A stretch of DNA of 8,002 nucleotides from Fimbriimonadaceae bacterium (GCA_019454665.1 JACFNW010000029.1:3699-11700), one strand, 5' to 3'; positions 1 to 7,365 are shown, numbered from the stretch's first letter. Numbers and translations: made by a program. The notes: generated by a model not told the origin, from the letters alone.

Positions 1-474
1 GAAGCGCTTCCCGAGGAAGTCGTCTCGAGCATCTTGGACGAGTGGCGAGGCGACCAAGCCACCATCTACCGCCACTACGAAGGCATGCTCGATCAAGGCG
101 TGGCGCGGGAACTCGCTCGGGCCAACTTGCCGCTTTCGACATACACCGAGTGGTACTGGCAGTGCGACCTCCACAACCTGTTCCACTTCTTGCGTTTGCG
201 CATGGACCCGCACGCCCAATACGAGATTCGTGCCTACGGCGAGGCGCTGGCCCAGTGTGCGAAGGCCGTCGCTCCCATCGCTTACGAGGCGTTCGAGCAA
301 CACGCCCTGCATGCCGTGAAGTTCTCGCAAAAGGAGTGCGAGGCGTTGGCCGCCCGCCTGGACGGTCGTCCGTGCCCGCTGGAGGGGCGGGACCTGGAGA
401 CGTTCGAGGCCAAACTGCGCGCGATGCGCGGCACCGAGAACCTGGCGTTCGAGACCTCCGTTCCGGAGGGTTGA
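1..474 (+). CDS. thyX: Flavin-dependent thymidylate synthase ThyX, 3' part (5' end outside window)
   Basis: The reading frame is open from base 1 to the TGA at 472-474, giving the last 157 residues of a ThyX-type enzyme. ThyX makes dTMP from dUMP using methylene-tetrahydrofolate, FAD and NADPH in the cytoplasm, and replaces ThyA in many bacteria. Visible family signature: YRHYEGML at about residues 23-30, ARELARANLP at 35-44, then YTEWYWQCDLHNLFHFLRLR at 48-67 followed by AQYEIRAY at 72-79. The LR...AQ.EIR block carries the dUMP/FAD-binding arginine region. The C-terminal tail (FEQHALHAVKFSQKE) resembles the FxxYxLxAVxFS tail of a common bacterial ThyX subgroup. The diagnostic RHR motif is N-terminal and lies upstream of the window, so it cannot be checked. 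No truncation or frameshift is seen in this part. It is the first visible gene of a tightly packed + strand series. The identification is confident from the conserved block alone. Confidence 0.93.
   Translation, partial: EALPEEVVSSILDEWRGDQATIYRHYEGMLDQGVARELARANLPLSTYTEWYWQCDLHNLFHFLRLRMDPHAQYEIRAYGEALAQCAKAVAPIAYEAFEQHALHAVKFSQKECEALAARLDGRPCPLEGRDLETFEAKLRAMRGTENLAFETSVPEG
465..470 (+). promoter_or_regulatory. Shine-Dalgarno site for the TMBIM-like gene
   Basis: GGAGGG lies inside the last codons of thyX, 8 bases before the ATG at 479. It fixes the start of the downstream membrane-protein gene and suggests that it is translated from the thyX transcript. Confidence 0.7.
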
Positions 475-478
475 CGGC

Positions 479-1189
479 ATGAACATCCCGCCCTATTTTC
501 CGGAGCCCATCGAGATTCCCGGAAATGCCTCCGAGAGCCGCTACACGGTGCGTTTGGGGTTCATCAGGCGCGTCTTGGCGCTGCATTTCCTGACCGTCGG
601 AGCGGTCGTGTCTGTGGTGTTGGAATCCGACCAGATTCCGCTCAACCCCGCTCAAGCGTTGGTCGGTACGCTGCTGGGTCTCGGGGCGATGAGCGTCATC
701 CGTCAGCTCGCCATCAACCGCTCGAAGCTCGACGCGATTCTCTCCTGGCTCATTCTGCCCCCGTTCTTGGTCTGCCTCGGTCGGACGCTTGCCTGGGGTG
801 CAGAGTCGGGAGCGATGCTGGAAGTCCCGCTCGCCGGGCTGATCGGGTGGTTCAGCTATGCGGTGCTCTGCGGGCGAGACTTCAGCTTCATCGGCCAGTT
901 CGGAGTCTCGCTGATCGCGGGGCTGGGCTTCGCCGGCTGGACCGTGGTGCAGGTGGGCCAACCTCTGGGGACCACGACCTTCGCGTTTCTGGGCACTGGC
1001 GCGTTGGTGTTCTATCTCACTTACGACCTGGCGATGGTCACCAAGCGACGACGCCCGGACGAGGTGTGGCCAGCCGTGTGCGACCTGTACCGCGACTTGT
1101 TGAACGGCATCACCTATTCGGGTCGGGTGCTGCAGCACTGGCGCAAATATCCGCTCGGGACGTTGGTGCCCAAGGACGGCTCGTCGTGA
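479..1189 (+). CDS. Divergent Bax-inhibitor-1/TMBIM-like integral membrane protein
   Basis: The 236-residue protein has about six hydrophobic segments, near residues 30-48, 58-76, 86-104, 114-131, 138-157 and 166-183, and a weaker one at 205-216. Family resemblance is at both ends. The N-terminal FIRRVLALHFLTVGAVV (28-44) resembles the FIRKVYxLLxxQLLxT start of TMBIM proteins. The C-terminal YLTYDLAMV (179-187), basic KRRRPDE and DLYRDLLNG (202-210) resemble the YDTQxI...LYLDxxNL end of the family. D183 and D206 would match the di-aspartyl pH sensor described for Bacillus YetJ, a calcium-leak channel; this assignment is by eye. The start is fixed by a good GGAGGG site. The gene follows thyX by 4 bases, and its TGA overlaps the GTG of the PII-family gene. 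A function in ion leak or membrane stress is inferred from the family only; it could also be an unrelated six-helix protein. Confidence 0.68.
   Translation: MNIPPYFPEPIEIPGNASESRYTVRLGFIRRVLALHFLTVGAVVSVVLESDQIPLNPAQALVGTLLGLGAMSVIRQLAINRSKLDAILSWLILPPFLVCLGRTLAWGAESGAMLEVPLAGLIGWFSYAVLCGRDFSFIGQFGVSLIAGLGFAGWTVVQVGQPLGTTTFAFLGTGALVFYLTYDLAMVTKRRRPDEVWPAVCDLYRDLLNGITYSGRVLQHWRKYPLGTLVPKDGSS
1172..1176 (+). promoter_or_regulatory. Shine-Dalgarno site for the PII-family gene
   Basis: AAGGA lies 9 bases before the GTG at 1186, inside the end of the membrane-protein gene. It supports the GTG start that overlaps the upstream stop codon, and hence coupled translation of the two genes. Confidence 0.55.
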
Positions 1190-1524
1190 AGCGCGTGACG
1201 TGCTACATTCGGCAGCACCGGTTGGAGCAGGTCAAGTCCGCGATCGCCGCCATCGGCGTCACGGGGCTGACCGTCTCCGACATTCGGGGGCGCGGCAATT
1301 CTCCCGAAGCCAGCGAATGGATGGGCACCGATGGCCCAGTGGTGACCTTGCCGATCCGCGCCAAGATCGAAGTGGCCGTGCCGGACGACTTGGTCGAACA
1401 GGTGATCGAGCAGATCATCGAGAACGCCCGAACGGGCGAATCGGGCGATGGAAAGATCTTCGTCGAACCCCTTTTGGACGCGATGCGCGTGCGAACCGGG
1501 GAGCGTGGAGACTTGGCAATCTGA
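1186..1524 (+). CDS. PII-family signalling protein with an atypical T-loop
   Basis: The GTG start gives 112 residues, the same length as E. coli GlnB, and the two align by eye without gaps. PII trimers bind ATP/ADP and 2-oxoglutarate and control partner proteins, often membrane transporters. Conserved features: GVTGLTV (24-30), E62, PDD (66-68), the B-loop T83-G-E-S-G-D-G-K90-IFV matching the PII C-terminal signature, and R101/R103 in the C-loop. These point to an intact ATP site. The T-loop (about 37-55) differs: Tyr51, the uridylylation site, is Pro; Gln39, which helps hold Mg-2-oxoglutarate, is Ser; Ser49 is Asp; Lys58 is Arg. The Y-[KR]-G-[AS]-[AE]-Y signature is absent. It is probably a PII-like paralogue rather than classical GlnB/GlnK, and no amtB or glnA is adjacent. 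It overlaps the upstream membrane-protein gene by GTGA, which makes that protein the obvious candidate partner. Confidence 0.88.
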   Translation: MKRVTCYIRQHRLEQVKSAIAAIGVTGLTVSDIRGRGNSPEASEWMGTDGPVVTLPIRAKIEVAVPDDLVEQVIEQIIENARTGESGDGKIFVEPLLDAMRVRTGERGDLAI

Positions 1525-1569
1525 CAGAATGGAAACGCGTCGGTCCCCCGGCGCGTTCTGGGTAGCCAT

Positions 1570-3252
1570 ATGAGAGTCCACATGATGGCCGTTGTCGGCT
1601 TGGCGCTGTGCGCCCCCTTCGCTCTGGCCAAGGTCGAGCTAACGTCGAGGACCGAAGCGGGCGCCACGATTCAGGGCGTCCACCGTTTCCGCGTCGGCGT
1701 CTCCGCGGAGCAGCCTGTCCGCGTGGTTGAGTGCTATGTAGACGGCGATCTGCTCGGTACCGACACCAGCACGCCGTACGAGTTCGATTTCGACACGTTG
1801 ACCCGCGGCGACGGCCCGGTCTCGGTTCGCTTCGCCGCCTACACCACCGAGAACGAGAAGGGCGAACTGACGCTGTCGGTCAAGGTGGACAACGGCGTGG
1901 CGCTGGGAGCGGAACACCACCTCGACTTGGCACGGGCGGCACTCACCGAATCCAAGTGGGACGTGGCGATCCATCACTCCCGAGTCGCCCTTCGCGCGAA
2001 GCCCGGCGACGCCGGTGCCCGTGTCGCTCTGGCGCGGGGGTATCTGGGCAAGGGAACATTGGACATCGCCGAGCGCTATCTCGAAGAGGTCATCGCCGAG
2101 GACGCGGCTGCGACCGAGGCGCTGAATCTGCTGGCCAGCGCCCGCATCCGCCGCGCGTTCGGCACGTTCGCCCGGGCGGACGGCAGCCACCAAGAGACGC
2201 TCGACGCCATGCGCGATGCGCTTTCGGGGGCCGTAAAGGCCCGCTTGCAGGCGCTCTCGAGCCAACTGCAGAACCTCGGCCCGGCCAACGACGACAATCG
2301 TTTGGAAGTGGCGGACCGCGCGATTCAGGCCGGGCGCTACTCGCTGGCCGTGATCGCGCTCACACCCGCGTTCAACCAAGACGACCGCCGCAGCGACGTG
2401 TTCAAGCGGTTGCTCTATGCCCTCATCCAGAACGAGAAGTGGGAAGAGGCGTTCTCGGTGCTGGCGCGGCACAAGCGATCGGCCAGCCTCGACGCCTATG
2501 GGCACGCGCTCGAAGGCATCCTCTATGCCCTTTTGGGCGATCAAGCCAAGTCGGAAGAGGCCATGCGCGCTGCAACCGGCAACTCGCCAGGTGTGCAGAC
2601 CGCCAGGGCCTTCCTCGCGCTGCGAGACAACAAGACGGCGGCTCTGGCCCAGATCGTGCAGTCGCTGGCCGACGAACGCGAGCATAGCGCCGTGGTTCAG
2701 TACTACCTGTGCGCGCTCAGCCACCGGCTGAACCAGCCCGTCGAAGCCCGCCGCTATCTGGAACGCGGCCTGCTCGCCGAGCCCGTGAGCATGGAGCTGC
2801 TGCACGAGCGAGCCAACGAACTCGTCCTGTTCGCCCTGAAGACGTACCCGACCAACGTCGCCGAGGAGGACAAAAAGGCCGAGAATCGGGCGAAGCAGAT
2901 GGACCAGTTCAAGATCGCCAAGGTCTTCGTCGAAGCGGCCCACGCGGCCAAGGAAGATTCGGCCCGGGCGCTCGCCGTCCGCGCGACGATCGAACTGTTG
3001 ATGGGCAACAAGGAAGAGGCGCTCCGGTTGGCGGAACTCGGCGCCCGATCGGGACCGACGTCGGCTCTGGCTCAATACGCGTTCAGCGCAGCGCTCAGCG
3101 CGGCAGGGAACAACCCCGACAGCTTCGCTGCGCTTCAGCGGGCGGGCCGGTTGGATACTTCGCTCTCGGGCCGACCGATCCCCAACGCCGAAGCCGTGTG
3201 GCGGTACTTCGATTCCAAGGGCCGCACGCCGGTGATCGAGCCGCCGAAGTAG
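1570..3252 (+). CDS. Exported TPR-repeat protein with an N-terminal Ig-like domain
   Basis: The 560-residue protein begins with a signal peptide (MRVHMMAVVGLALCAPFALA, likely cut after A20). A beta-rich domain at about 22-108 follows; VVECYVDGDLLGTDTSTPYE (52-71) resembles the bacterial Big_9-type Ig fold, where VxFYVDGxxLGTDTxxPY is typical. The rest (about 112-530) is helical and TPR-like. The clearest repeat pairs are 112-180 (ARAALTESKWDVAIHHSRVA, then a unit with ARGYLGKGTLDIAERYLEEV), 250-335, 375-405 and 466-510. It would act outside the cytoplasmic membrane as a protein-interaction scaffold; no enzymatic motif is seen. The ATG at 1570 was chosen because it gives the better signal peptide. 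An ATG at 1582 preceded by GAGAG is possible. The gene lies 45 bases after the PII gene and 5 bases before a methyltransferase. Its specific function is unknown. Confidence 0.8.
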   Translation: MRVHMMAVVGLALCAPFALAKVELTSRTEAGATIQGVHRFRVGVSAEQPVRVVECYVDGDLLGTDTSTPYEFDFDTLTRGDGPVSVRFAAYTTENEKGELTLSVKVDNGVALGAEHHLDLARAALTESKWDVAIHHSRVALRAKPGDAGARVALARGYLGKGTLDIAERYLEEVIAEDAAATEALNLLASARIRRAFGTFARADGSHQETLDAMRDALSGAVKARLQALSSQLQNLGPANDDNRLEVADRAIQAGRYSLAVIALTPAFNQDDRRSDVFKRLLYALIQNEKWEEAFSVLARHKRSASLDAYGHALEGILYALLGDQAKSEEAMRAATGNSPGVQTARAFLALRDNKTAALAQIVQSLADEREHSAVVQYYLCALSHRLNQPVEARRYLERGLLAEPVSMELLHERANELVLFALKTYPTNVAEEDKKAENRAKQMDQFKIAKVFVEAAHAAKEDSARALAVRATIELLMGNKEEALRLAELGARSGPTSALAQYAFSAALSAAGNNPDSFAALQRAGRLDTSLSGRPIPNAEAVWRYFDSKGRTPVIEPPK

Positions 3253-3257
3253 ACACC

Positions 3258-4001
3258 TTGGGCGACGCCGAAAGCTTTACGTCCATCGCGGGCTTCTACG
3301 ACGACCTGATGAAGGGCGTCCCGTACGCCATGTGGACGGGCTACTACCTGCTGCTCTTGGCGAAGCAGGACGTCCACCCGAAGACCGTGCTCGACGTGTG
3401 TTGCGGCACGGGGACCATGTGCGAGAGGCTGACCAAGGAAGGGCTGGTGATGACGGGCTTCGACGGCTCGGAGAAGATGATCGCCGTCGCCCGCCGCAAA
3501 GCCGCCCGCAAGAAACTGGACATCCGGTACGAGTGCATGGACGCGCGCACGTTCGCGTTCGAGGACACGTTCGACGCTGCGTTCTCGTTCTTCGACAGCC
3601 TGAACTACATCGCCACATTGGAGGGGTTCGAGCAGGCCGTGCAACGCGTGGCCGAACACCTGCCGCCGGGTGGTTCGTTCATCTTCGACCTCAACACGGC
3701 CTATGCGTTCGAGCAATCCATGTTCGACCAAGCGAACCTCTCGGCCAAGTCCCGGGTCCGTTACGATTGGCGCGGCCAATGGGACCCCGCAACGCGGCTG
3801 ATCCGTGTCGAGATGGACTTCTGGCACGGCGACCGCAAGCACCACGAGACGCATGTGCAGCGGGCGCATTCCGACGACGAGGTGCGCGCGGTGCTGGAAT
3901 CGGCGGGCTTCGAGTCCGTCGAGGTCTTCGACAGCTATGGGCTCGAACGACCCAAGAAGACCAGCGACCGCGTGCACTACTGCGCGATTCGCTCGGGCTA
4001 G
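3258..4001 (+). CDS. Class I SAM-dependent methyltransferase
   Basis: The 247-residue protein has a Rossmann-fold methyltransferase domain. Motif I is VLDVCCGTG (44-52), the SAM-ribose acidic residue is in GFDGSE (D69), and MDARTF (94-99) follows. FSFFDSLNYI (109-118) and FIFDLNT (141-147) are typical of the Methyltransf_25-like group, as is the N-terminal FYDDLMKGVPYAMW (13-26). The substrate cannot be read from the sequence; relatives act on small molecules, proteins or RNA. The TTG at 3258, 5 bases after the TPR gene stop, is chosen because the next in-frame ATG (3309) would cut off the conserved YDxLM segment; no clear Shine-Dalgarno site precedes it. It is the last gene of the + strand series. 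Its TAG sits in a CTAG that also forms the stop of a minus-strand frame. Confidence 0.86.
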   Translation: MGDAESFTSIAGFYDDLMKGVPYAMWTGYYLLLLAKQDVHPKTVLDVCCGTGTMCERLTKEGLVMTGFDGSEKMIAVARRKAARKKLDIRYECMDARTFAFEDTFDAAFSFFDSLNYIATLEGFEQAVQRVAEHLPPGGSFIFDLNTAYAFEQSMFDQANLSAKSRVRYDWRGQWDPATRLIRVEMDFWHGDRKHHETHVQRAHSDDEVRAVLESAGFESVEVFDSYGLERPKKTSDRVHYCAIRSG

Positions 4002-4133
4002 GACGCTTGGCGCACGAGTTCGACGAGTTGGTCGCCGTCGCAGCCGGCGAGCTTGAGCGATTGCGGATGGCGTCGCCGTAGGGCGTTCGGGCCGCGACGT
4101 GACTGATTGTATGCCTGCTGCGTCTCCTGGGAT
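4002..4133 (+). other. Intergenic gap with possible minus-strand gene remnant
   Basis: This 132-base stretch separates the methyltransferase from the antitoxin-like gene. No terminator hairpin with a T-tract and no convincing promoter was seen. On the minus strand the part from about 4082 to 3998 reads as a protein-like tail (SLKLAGCDGDQLVELVRQAS, then TAG) with C/G-rich third positions. It may be the 3' end of a broken gene, but this is uncertain. Confidence 0.3.
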
Positions 4134-4385
4134 ATGGCAAGAGTCGCCAAAGGCGGCATGCAGATTCGCGTCAGTCCTGAAGCCGGAGTCAGCCTTCGAT
4201 TCCTGGCAGACGCCTTGGGGCGTCCGATAGCCGACATCGTCGGAGAGGCCGTCGAGCAGTTCCGGCGCAAAGTAATCATCGAACAGAGCAATCAAGCCTA
4301 CGCCAGCCGGGAGGACCTAGGGGACGAACTCAGCGAGTTGCGGGCTTGGGAGGCCACGCTCTTGGATGGACTTGACCCTGCCTAA
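4134..4385 (+). CDS. Orphan ribbon-helix-helix antitoxin-like protein (MazE/VapB-like)
   Basis: The ATG at 4134 gives an 83-residue protein. Residues 7-13 (GGMQIRV) form the expected DNA-contacting beta strand, and 15-28 and 30-45 the two helices of a ribbon-helix-helix fold. The tail ([11 protein letters not shown] at 50-60, then [15 protein letters not shown] at 69-83) resembles antitoxins of MazF/PemK-type toxins, which often end in NxAYAxLR....W.xTLxDGL. Such antitoxins bind and neutralise a co-transcribed toxin and repress their own operon. No toxin gene lies on either side: upstream is the methyltransferase, downstream is the 3' end of lon on the other strand. An in-frame TTG at 4107 would add nine residues that do not look conserved; neither start has a good Shine-Dalgarno site. 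Codons AGA, ATA, GTA and CTA appear here and are uncommon in the neighbours, which hints at acquisition. It may be a lone regulator or a leftover antitoxin. Confidence 0.66.
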   Translation: MARVAKGGMQIRVSPEAGVSLRFLADALGRPIADIVGEAVEQFRRKVIIEQSNQAYASREDLGDELSELRAWEATLLDGLDPA

Positions 4386-6811
4386 CCCTTCGGCAGAGCC
4401 AACCGCAACACCTGATCGGCTTCCTTGACAAAGTGCACCGTCAGTTGGTCGCGCACTTCTTTGGGCACGTCCTCCAGAAAATCCTTCTGGTTGCGGTCGG
4501 GGAGAAGCAGCGTGGTCACGCCCGCACGGTGTGCGGCGAGCACCTTTTCCTTGATCCCGCCGACCGGCAGCACTTGGCCTTGGAGCGTCATCTCGCCCGT
4601 CATGGCCAATCGGCGCACCACCGAGCGGCCCGTGAGCAACGAGGCCAGCGCCGCCATCATCGTGATGCCCGCGCTCGGTCCATCCTTCGGCACGGCCCCC
4701 GCCGGCACGTGGACGTGGATCTCGTTGTCCTGGAACGTCTTGGTGTCGATGCCCAGCCGCTCGGCGTGGCTCCGCAGATACGAAAGCGCGGCCATGGCCG
4801 ATTCCTTCATCACGTCGCCCAGCTGACCCGTGAGGATCAGCCCCTTCGAGCCGGGTAGCAGGGCGGTCTCGATAAACACGATGTCGCCGCCGACGGGGGT
4901 CCACACCAAGCCGACCGAGGTCCCGGGCTTCATCTCTCGCTCCATCACCTCTTCGTATTGGTGGCGCGGCGCGCCCAACGCGGATTCTAGGAACTGCTTC
5001 GTGACGGTGAGTTTGCTCTTGCGGCCCTCGGCGACCTGCCGCGTGACCTTGCGCACGACGCTGGCGATCTCGCGTTCGAGGTTGCGGACGCCCGCCTCGC
5101 GCGTGTAAAAGCGCACGAGGGCATGGATCGCGTCCTCTTTGAACCCGATCTGCGACTTCTTCAGCCCGTGCTCGGCGACCTGTTTTGGGATCAGGTGACG
5201 GATGGCGATCTGGGTCTTCTCTTCCTCGGTGTAGCCGCCGAGTTCGATGACCTCCATGCGGTCGCGCAGGGGCGGCGGGATGGTGTCCAGCCGGTTGGCC
5301 GTCGTGATGAAGAACACGTTGCTCAGGTCGAGCGGCGCGTCGAGGTAGTGGTCCCGGAAGGCGCTGTTCTGTTCGGGGTCGAGCACTTCGAGCAGCGCCG
5401 ACGAGGGGTCGCCTCGGAAGTCGCTCCCGAGCTTGTCGATTTCGTCGAGCATGAACACCGGGTTGCGGCTTTCGCAACGGCGCAACCCCTGCACGATCTG
5501 CCCCGGCAGCGCGCCGATGTAGGTGCGCCGATGGCCTCGGATTTCGGCTTCGTCCCGCATGCCGCCTAACGAGATGCGAATGAACTTGCGGCCCATCGCG
5601 TGCGCGATCGAGCGGCCCAGCGACGTTTTGCCCACGCCCGGGGGGCCCGTGAAGCACAGGATGGGCTGCCGAATCTTGCCGTCGGTCTTCACCTTGCGCA
5701 CGGCGAGGAACTCGAGGATGCGGTCCTTGATCTTCTCCAGCCCGTAGTGGTCGGCGTCGAGCACGGCCTTCACCCGCGAGAGTTCGAGGATGTCCTCGGT
5801 GAACTTCGACCACGGGATGCTGACCATCCAGTCCACGTAGGTTCGCGCGACCGTGTACTCTGGCGCGCCGGGCGACATGCGCTTCAGCCGCTCGAACTCG
5901 CGGTGGACTTCCTTGAGCGCCTCTTCGGGCATCTGGGCGGCGTTGATCTTGTCCTGAAGCTCTTCGAGGTCTTCGGCGCGGTCGTCGGTTTCGCCGAGTT
6001 CGCGTTGGATGGCCCGGAGTTGCTCGCGCAGGTAGTAGTCGCGCTGGCTCTTGCTGAGTTCGGTGTTGACTTCGCTCTGGACCTTCGACGTGAGTTCGAG
6101 CACGCGGACTTCTTTGCTCAGGAACTCCAGCAGCTTGCGAAGCCGGCGTTCCAGATGGACTTCTTCCAGGATGGCCTGCTTCTCTTCGACGGTCAGCGTC
6201 ATGTGCGCGGCCACGAGGTCGGCCATGACGTTCGTCTCTTGGACGGCTTGCGTCAGGCTGCGCAGCTCTTCAGGGAGCGTCGGCGAGAGGCGAATGGCTT
6301 GGTCGAACAGGGACGAGACCGAGCGGCGCAGGGCTTCGATCTCCTCGCTCTTGTCCTCGGGAGCCTCGGGCTCGTCGAGCACCTCGATGCGGGCGCGGAG
6401 GTAGGGATGCTCTTGCAGCCGCTCGACGATGCGGAAGCGCGAGACGCCTTGGACGATGAGGCGAACCCCGTCCGGCAGCTTGACCAGCGTCCGCACGATG
6501 ACGGCGCAGCCGTGGTCGAACACGTCGTCGAAGTCGGGCTTGTCGATCTGCGGTTCGCGCTGAGCGACCACGCCGATCACGCGGTTGTTCCCCACCACGG
6601 TCTCATCAATGAGTTGCACGCCCGACTCGCGCCCAACGCTGAGGGGCGCGATGAGCATCGGGTAAATCACCGAATCGCGGAGGGGGAGGATGTTGAGTTC
6701 GGTCGGGACTTCAGGCTTGCGCTCTTCGTCCGACCCCTCTTCAAGCCTTGGTTGACCCTCGTCGAGATCGATGGTGAGCTCTTCTTCGACTGGGAGTTTC
6801 ACTTCGGACAT
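4382..6811 (-). CDS. lon: ATP-dependent Lon protease
   Basis: The 809-residue protein is full length for bacterial Lon (usually about 770-820). Lon is a cytoplasmic hexameric AAA+ serine protease that degrades misfolded proteins and short-lived regulators, including antitoxins in E. coli. Order: acidic N-terminal extension (1-35), LAN substrate-binding domain from [13 protein letters not shown] (39-51) to about 230, coiled-coil linker with [19 protein letters not shown] (256-274), AAA+ module with Walker A GPPGVGKT (389-396), Walker B FMLDEID (453-459), sensor-1 N506, probable arginine finger R518 and sensor-2 R576, then the protease domain with catalytic Ser713 in PKDGPSAG and Lys756 in GGIKEK. 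The Ser-Lys spacing of 43 equals that of E. coli S679-K722. All key residues are present. The ATG at 6811 has no visible Shine-Dalgarno site. It lies 92 bases after the hsp20 gene, and its stop overlaps the antitoxin stop. Confidence 0.98.
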   Translation of the reverse strand: MSEVKLPVEEELTIDLDEGQPRLEEGSDEERKPEVPTELNILPLRDSVIYPMLIAPLSVGRESGVQLIDETVVGNNRVIGVVAQREPQIDKPDFDDVFDHGCAVIVRTLVKLPDGVRLIVQGVSRFRIVERLQEHPYLRARIEVLDEPEAPEDKSEEIEALRRSVSSLFDQAIRLSPTLPEELRSLTQAVQETNVMADLVAAHMTLTVEEKQAILEEVHLERRLRKLLEFLSKEVRVLELTSKVQSEVNTELSKSQRDYYLREQLRAIQRELGETDDRAEDLEELQDKINAAQMPEEALKEVHREFERLKRMSPGAPEYTVARTYVDWMVSIPWSKFTEDILELSRVKAVLDADHYGLEKIKDRILEFLAVRKVKTDGKIRQPILCFTGPPGVGKTSLGRSIAHAMGRKFIRISLGGMRDEAEIRGHRRTYIGALPGQIVQGLRRCESRNPVFMLDEIDKLGSDFRGDPSSALLEVLDPEQNSAFRDHYLDAPLDLSNVFFITTANRLDTIPPPLRDRMEVIELGGYTEEEKTQIAIRHLIPKQVAEHGLKKSQIGFKEDAIHALVRFYTREAGVRNLEREIASVVRKVTRQVAEGRKSKLTVTKQFLESALGAPRHQYEEVMEREMKPGTSVGLVWTPVGGDIVFIETALLPGSKGLILTGQLGDVMKESAMAALSYLRSHAERLGIDTKTFQDNEIHVHVPAGAVPKDGPSAGITMMAALASLLTGRSVVRRLAMTGEMTLQGQVLPVGGIKEKVLAAHRAGVTTLLLPDRNQKDFLEDVPKEVRDQLTVHFVKEADQVLRLALPKG

Positions 6812-6903
6812 GGGGTTGAGTTGATTCGCTCATGATGACGTTTCGACACGGGGAGGCAGGCTCCTGCATGGGCCGATCGTCCTGAGGAAGATGCTGGGTG
6901 TTT
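6812..6903 (-). other. hsp20-lon intergenic leader with short inverted repeat
   Basis: The 92 bases between hsp20 and lon contain a compact palindrome, GCAGG-CT-CCTGC, at 6856-6867. An alternative pairing of GGAG (6852-6855) with CTCC (6861-6864) around a five-base loop is possible, so it could form a small hairpin in the lon leader. No T-tract follows, so it is not a clear terminator. No recognisable heat-shock sigma promoter or CIRCE element was found. Whether lon has its own promoter cannot be decided by eye. Confidence 0.3.
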
Positions 6904-7353
6904 CTACGCTCCGCGAACCGCGGCCGTGCGGCCCCGGACCACTCCGACCTTTTTCGGTACGCAGATGGTGAGGACGCCGTTGCGGTACTGGGCGCGTGTT
7001 TCGGTGAGTTCGAGGTGTTCGAGCGGCAGCGGCACTTCGCGCTCGAACTCGCCGTAGAAAATCTCAAGCTGGTGGCAAGCGACTTGGTCGCCGCTGTCGG
7101 GGTCTTCTTCCCGCCGGCGGCCGCGAATGGTCATCACCTGCTGTTCGGCGTTGAAGGCCACCGAGATGTCGTCGCCCCGGACCCCGGCAACCTCGCACCG
7201 GATGTGAAAGCCGTGGGCGGATTCGAGCACGTCGATCCGGGGTTCCCAAAGCTTGCGAGCAAGGGTCGGGCCCATGCGAATCATTTCGTCGCCGAGTCGC
7301 TGCAACTCGGTGCCGACCTGCCAGATCCATTCCTCCGGCTTGCGCCGCGCCAT
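6904..7353 (-). CDS. Small heat shock protein, Hsp20/alpha-crystallin family
   Basis: The 149-residue protein is a typical small heat shock protein: an ATP-independent holdase that forms oligomers and keeps unfolding proteins soluble. The N-terminal arm (1-35) is followed by the alpha-crystallin domain at about 36-134. That domain has WEPRIDVLE at its start (36-44), FHIRCEVAGVRGDDISVAF (49-67), the central CHQLEIFYGEFEREVPLP (93-110), and the diagnostic Y-x-NGVLTICVPK (123-134). The C-terminal tail has V-G-V (136-138) where the I-x-I/V anchoring motif usually sits, so it may be a weak version. The ATG at 7353 is 12 bases after the stop of the upstream exported-protein gene, with only a poor Shine-Dalgarno site (GAGGT about 14 bases away). 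It is followed by lon, so chaperone and protease are adjacent. Family assignment is strong; its substrates are unknown. Confidence 0.95.
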   Translation of the reverse strand: MARRKPEEWIWQVGTELQRLGDEMIRMGPTLARKLWEPRIDVLESAHGFHIRCEVAGVRGDDISVAFNAEQQVMTIRGRRREEDPDSGDQVACHQLEIFYGEFEREVPLPLEHLELTETRAQYRNGVLTICVPKKVGVVRGRTAAVRGA

Positions 7354-7365
7354 AGTCCCGAGAGT

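Noticed and set aside
1525..1569. Inverted repeat AACGCG...CGCGTT between the PII and TPR genes
   Set aside because: The 6-base stem has a 12-base loop and no T-tract, so it is too weak to call a terminator or an operator.
1639..3075. 478-residue minus-strand open frame opposite the TPR gene
   Set aside because: The opposite strand carries a signal peptide, an Ig-like motif and TPR periodicity, while this frame is a low-complexity Arg/Gly/Val-rich shadow.
4107..4133. TTG at 4107 as the antitoxin-like gene start
   Set aside because: The added residues (YACCVSWD) do not resemble the N-terminus of RHH antitoxins, and no ribosome binding site precedes the TTG; the ATG at 4134 gives the usual short N-terminus.
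6741..6833. Out-of-frame ATG upstream of lon opening a 30-residue frame (MSESTQPHV...) that overlaps the lon start
   Set aside because: It has no Shine-Dalgarno site and an Arg/Ser-rich tail typical of a shifted frame. It could be a leader peptide, but nothing supports that.
5600..6835. 411-residue open frame on the + strand opposite lon
   Set aside because: It is the antisense shadow of an unmistakable lon gene. The translation is rich in Val-Asp-Glu-His-Arg runs and has no recognisable domain; long open antisense frames are expected at this GC content.
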